In this document: in pieces, positions 6,308 to 8,200 of the stretch
Position numbering within the stretch: position 1 is the stretch's first letter
How the letters are laid out: every line of letters begins with the position of its first letter
From: Dehalococcoidia bacterium SM23_28_2
Lineage (GTDB): Bacteria; Chloroflexota; Dehalococcoidia; SM23-28-2
Direction of reading: 5' to 3'
DNA length: 8,200 nt
Assembly: GCA_001303545.1 (NCBI GenBank)
Contig: LJUA01000069.1
Location: forward strand, 1 to 8,200
The notes under the pieces: generated by a model
What the model was told of the DNA's origin: nothing
What the model saw: only the letters and a program-made list of their open reading frames with translations
The model's database searches: none
Position numbers and translations under genes: made by a program

Positions 6308-8200
6308 CGGCCAGGCCCACTGCTGACGGCGCCGCGGAGGTCAAGCTGCGCCCATATGCCATCCATGGCCTTCATGACCTGGAGGCCAGCTTGCCCGGGA
6401 ATGGGAGAGGGGCGGCCTTCGTGAACGGCGCTGTAGAACTCGCGGATGAGAATCTCCGTACCTTCATAGGGCGTCCACTTACCCAGGAGCACTTGAGCCG
6501 TACCCCGCAGCGTACCCGCCAGCATGCGCCACGCCTGCTTGAAGTTGTTCAGACCTCGACCGATGGCTTTCGGCAGTGGCCCGCCCGTATGCTGGCAGAT
6601 GAGGACCTTGTTCAACACGTCAACGAAGAGGGACTCCTTTGTGCCGAAGACTCTCAGGTACTGAAAGCGGGGACTGGCTGCCAGCGATAGGCTAAGCAGG
6701 CCGAGGGCCTTCTCCGCCTGCATGAGCACACGGAGCTCATCCGACTGTTGATAGGGCACGACCTTCATATCACGAGTCATGGCCACCATCTCACCCGGTT
6801 CACCCACGATGTCCAATAGCACGGAGAGCGGGTGAGGCAGGAGATTGTGGTAGAGTCCTCCCGGAAGACCGAACGTCCAGTGGTGGCGTCCTGCTGCGGT
6901 CACATAGACAGCCGTTCGATTGCTGGAAAGGTCAAAGCCGTAGTAGCTTTCTGCACAGACAAGGTCGCCCAAGCCGCCCGATTCGATCTGTCGCCTGGCT
7001 TCAATCACAACCGGGTCGAACACATGGTTGTGGCCTACGCACAGGAGGACGCCGGCTTGCTCGGCTGCTCGGACCATGGCTTCGGCCTCCGGAGCGTCAA
7101 CGGCCATGGGCTTCTCCACATAGACGTGGCAGCCCTGTTTGGCCGCCAGTTCGGTGACCGGCTTGTGCGACTCGGGAGGGGTGAGGACGTGGACGACGTC
7201 GACACCGCCGACCTCGAACAGTGCTTCCGGGCTTGAGCAATAGTGTGGGACACCGTACTTCCGGGCCGCCTCGGCAGCTGCCTCCGCGTTTAGATCGCAG
7301 ACGGCGACCACCTTGGCGTTGGCCATCCTGCTGAGTATGGAGAGGTGTGTGGCGGCGATCCGCCCACAGCCAACGACGCCAACGCGGAGCGGGGCCTTCT
7401 TGGTAGTGTCAGTCCCCAGCAAGGCCCGATTGGCCTGGCGGCTCAGGAGCCTGGGGCGCCGGAAGGAACTCATGGTTCGTTCCAAGGCCTCATCGACCTG
7501 GACTCTCGGCTCCCAGCCGAGAAGGCCCTTTATCTTCTCGTTGCTGTAGCGGTACTGCCTGCGACACTGGAGGAGGTGCGACTTCAGAATGGGGGAGGGC
7601 CGGCGAAGCACTCTCCCAGCCAACCTCGACATGCCTCCGACGAGCAGGGCCAACCAGTACGGACACCGCCACACCCTCAACCTCGGGTTGACCTCTGCCT
7701 TGTACCTCCGGAACCATTCCCTTTGCGTGAACGCCTGGTCGTCGACCACGTTCAGGACCTGGCTGCTGATCGTCTCCTCATCAGCCTGGACTGCTCGCAG
7801 CACCGCGTCAACGAGATTGCCCACGTACACCACCGGCAGGATCGTCTTGCCACTTCCGACAATGACGAACCGGTTCGCTCCGCAGCGGTACCCGAGCCGG
7901 GGCAGCACCCAGGGACCCCGCTCACCGTAGAGAATCCCTGGCCGAAGCGTGACTACCGTCATGCGGGCCTGGGGCACGAAGGAACGAACGGTCTTCTCTG
8001 CCTCGATCTTAGAGCGCGAGTAGTTGGTGAGCATCTGGGTCTCATAGGGCGTCTCTTCGGTGATCAGCCGGTCCGCGGGCCAGGTGGAGAACTGGTACAC
8101 GGAGATGGAACTAATGTAGATGAACCGGCGCACACCGGCTTGGTCGGCGCAGCGGAGCAGGTGTCCCGTCCCCTCGATCGTCCCCACCCGGTAGTCCTCC
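6301..8200 (-). CDS. Fusion of SDR sugar epimerase/dehydratase and Gfo/Idh/MocA oxidoreductase (5' partial)
   Basis: The frame is open to the window edge, and the first NAD-binding motif expected of the SDR part is missing, so the start lies outside; the GTG at 8187 is internal. Numbering from that codon, residues 1-245 are an extended short-chain dehydrogenase: GTIEGTGHLLRCADQAGV, the strand RFIYISSISVY (21-31), catalytic YSRSK (56-60, YxxxK), LRPGILYGE (81-89) and the C-terminal GLLGWEPRV (221-229). After a linker of about 20 residues, a Gfo/Idh/MocA domain begins at about 267 with VGVVGCGRIA (nucleotide-binding GxG), EKP at 358-360, and GGLYHNLLPH (443-452) with the candidate catalytic H452. 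Both halves use NAD(P) and commonly act on nucleotide sugars, so successive steps on one sugar are likely, but the substrate is unknown. The aspartate usual before the catalytic histidine appears as N448. No stop or ribosome binding site separates the halves. Confidence 0.88.
   Translation of the reverse strand, partial: EDYRVGTIEGTGHLLRCADQAGVRRFIYISSISVYQFSTWPADRLITEETPYETQMLTNYSRSKIEAEKTVRSFVPQARMTVVTLRPGILYGERGPWVLPRLGYRCGANRFVIVGSGKTILPVVYVGNLVDAVLRAVQADEETISSQVLNVVDDQAFTQREWFRRYKAEVNPRLRVWRCPYWLALLVGGMSRLAGRVLRRPSPILKSHLLQCRRQYRYSNEKIKGLLGWEPRVQVDEALERTMSSFRRPRLLSRQANRALLGTDTTKKAPLRVGVVGCGRIAATHLSILSRMANAKVVAVCDLNAEAAAEAARKYGVPHYCSSPEALFEVGGVDVVHVLTPPESHKPVTELAAKQGCHVYVEKPMAVDAPEAEAMVRAAEQAGVLLCVGHNHVFDPVVIEARRQIESGGLGDLVCAESYYGFDLSSNRTAVYVTAAGRHHWTFGLPGGLYHNLLPHPLSVLLDIVGEPGEMVAMTRDMKVVPYQQSDELRVLMQAEKALGLLSLSLAASPRFQYLRVFGTKESLFVDVLNKVLICQHTGGPLPKAIGRGLNNFKQAWRMLAGTLRGTAQVLLGKWTPYEGTEILIREFYSAVHEGRPSPIPGQAGLQVMKAMDGIWAQLDLRGAVSSGPGRA

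Noticed and set aside
7440..7475. Internal ATG that could split the SDR-Gfo/Idh fusion into two genes
   Set aside because: The ATG at about 7473 lacks a Shine-Dalgarno sequence and there is no stop codon in the fused frame before it, so one chain is the simpler reading.
1..8200. CRISPR arrays, tRNA or rRNA genes, insertion sequences
   Set aside because: I saw no regularly spaced direct repeats, no cloverleaf-like or rRNA sequence, and no transposase-like protein on either strand.

Overview
All four genes I can support read on the minus strand, so the window reads from high to low coordinates. The DNA is GC-rich (roughly 60% or more by eye) and codon use fits a high-GC bacterium. Several things suggest a Gram-negative-type bacterium from a poorly cultured group, with planctomycete-like or similar environmental lineages as one possibility: a textbook sigma-54 promoter, a very large membrane-anchored TPR protein, a B12-type radical SAM enzyme and sugar oxidoreductases. 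The taxon is inference; no rRNA or tRNA gene is visible to settle it.

Layout in transcription order: (1) 8200-6301, a fusion of an extended SDR nucleotide-sugar epimerase/dehydratase with a Gfo/Idh/MocA oxidoreductase; its N-terminus lies outside the window. (2) 6300-5930, a 371-base intergenic region holding a hairpin at the upstream stop codon, two adjacent inverted repeats, and a -24/-12 (sigma-54) promoter with all consensus positions matched, followed by a strong Shine-Dalgarno sequence. (3) 5929-2351, a 1192-residue protein with one N-terminal membrane anchor and TPR repeats through most of its length. (4) 2350-2174, a 177-base gap with a GC-rich hairpin just after the TPR stop. (5) 2173-491, a B12-binding-type radical SAM enzyme. 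(6) 491-1, a class I SAM-dependent methyltransferase that starts on the radical SAM stop codon (TGATG overlap) and is interrupted at 84-86 by an in-frame TAG. Methyltransferase-like sequence continues in the same frame to the window edge.

The gene set (sugar oxidoreductase fusion, large TPR scaffold, radical SAM enzyme, methyltransferase) resembles parts of exopolysaccharide or surface-glycan clusters, but no glycosyltransferase, flippase or sortase is visible here, so that role is inferred. The sigma-54 promoter implies that the TPR gene, and possibly the radical SAM/methyltransferase pair, is switched on by an enhancer-binding activator. The main points for a second look are the amber codon, the sigma-54 promoter with its tandem inverted repeats, and the enzyme fusion. 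I did not find convincing evidence for a wholly new system.
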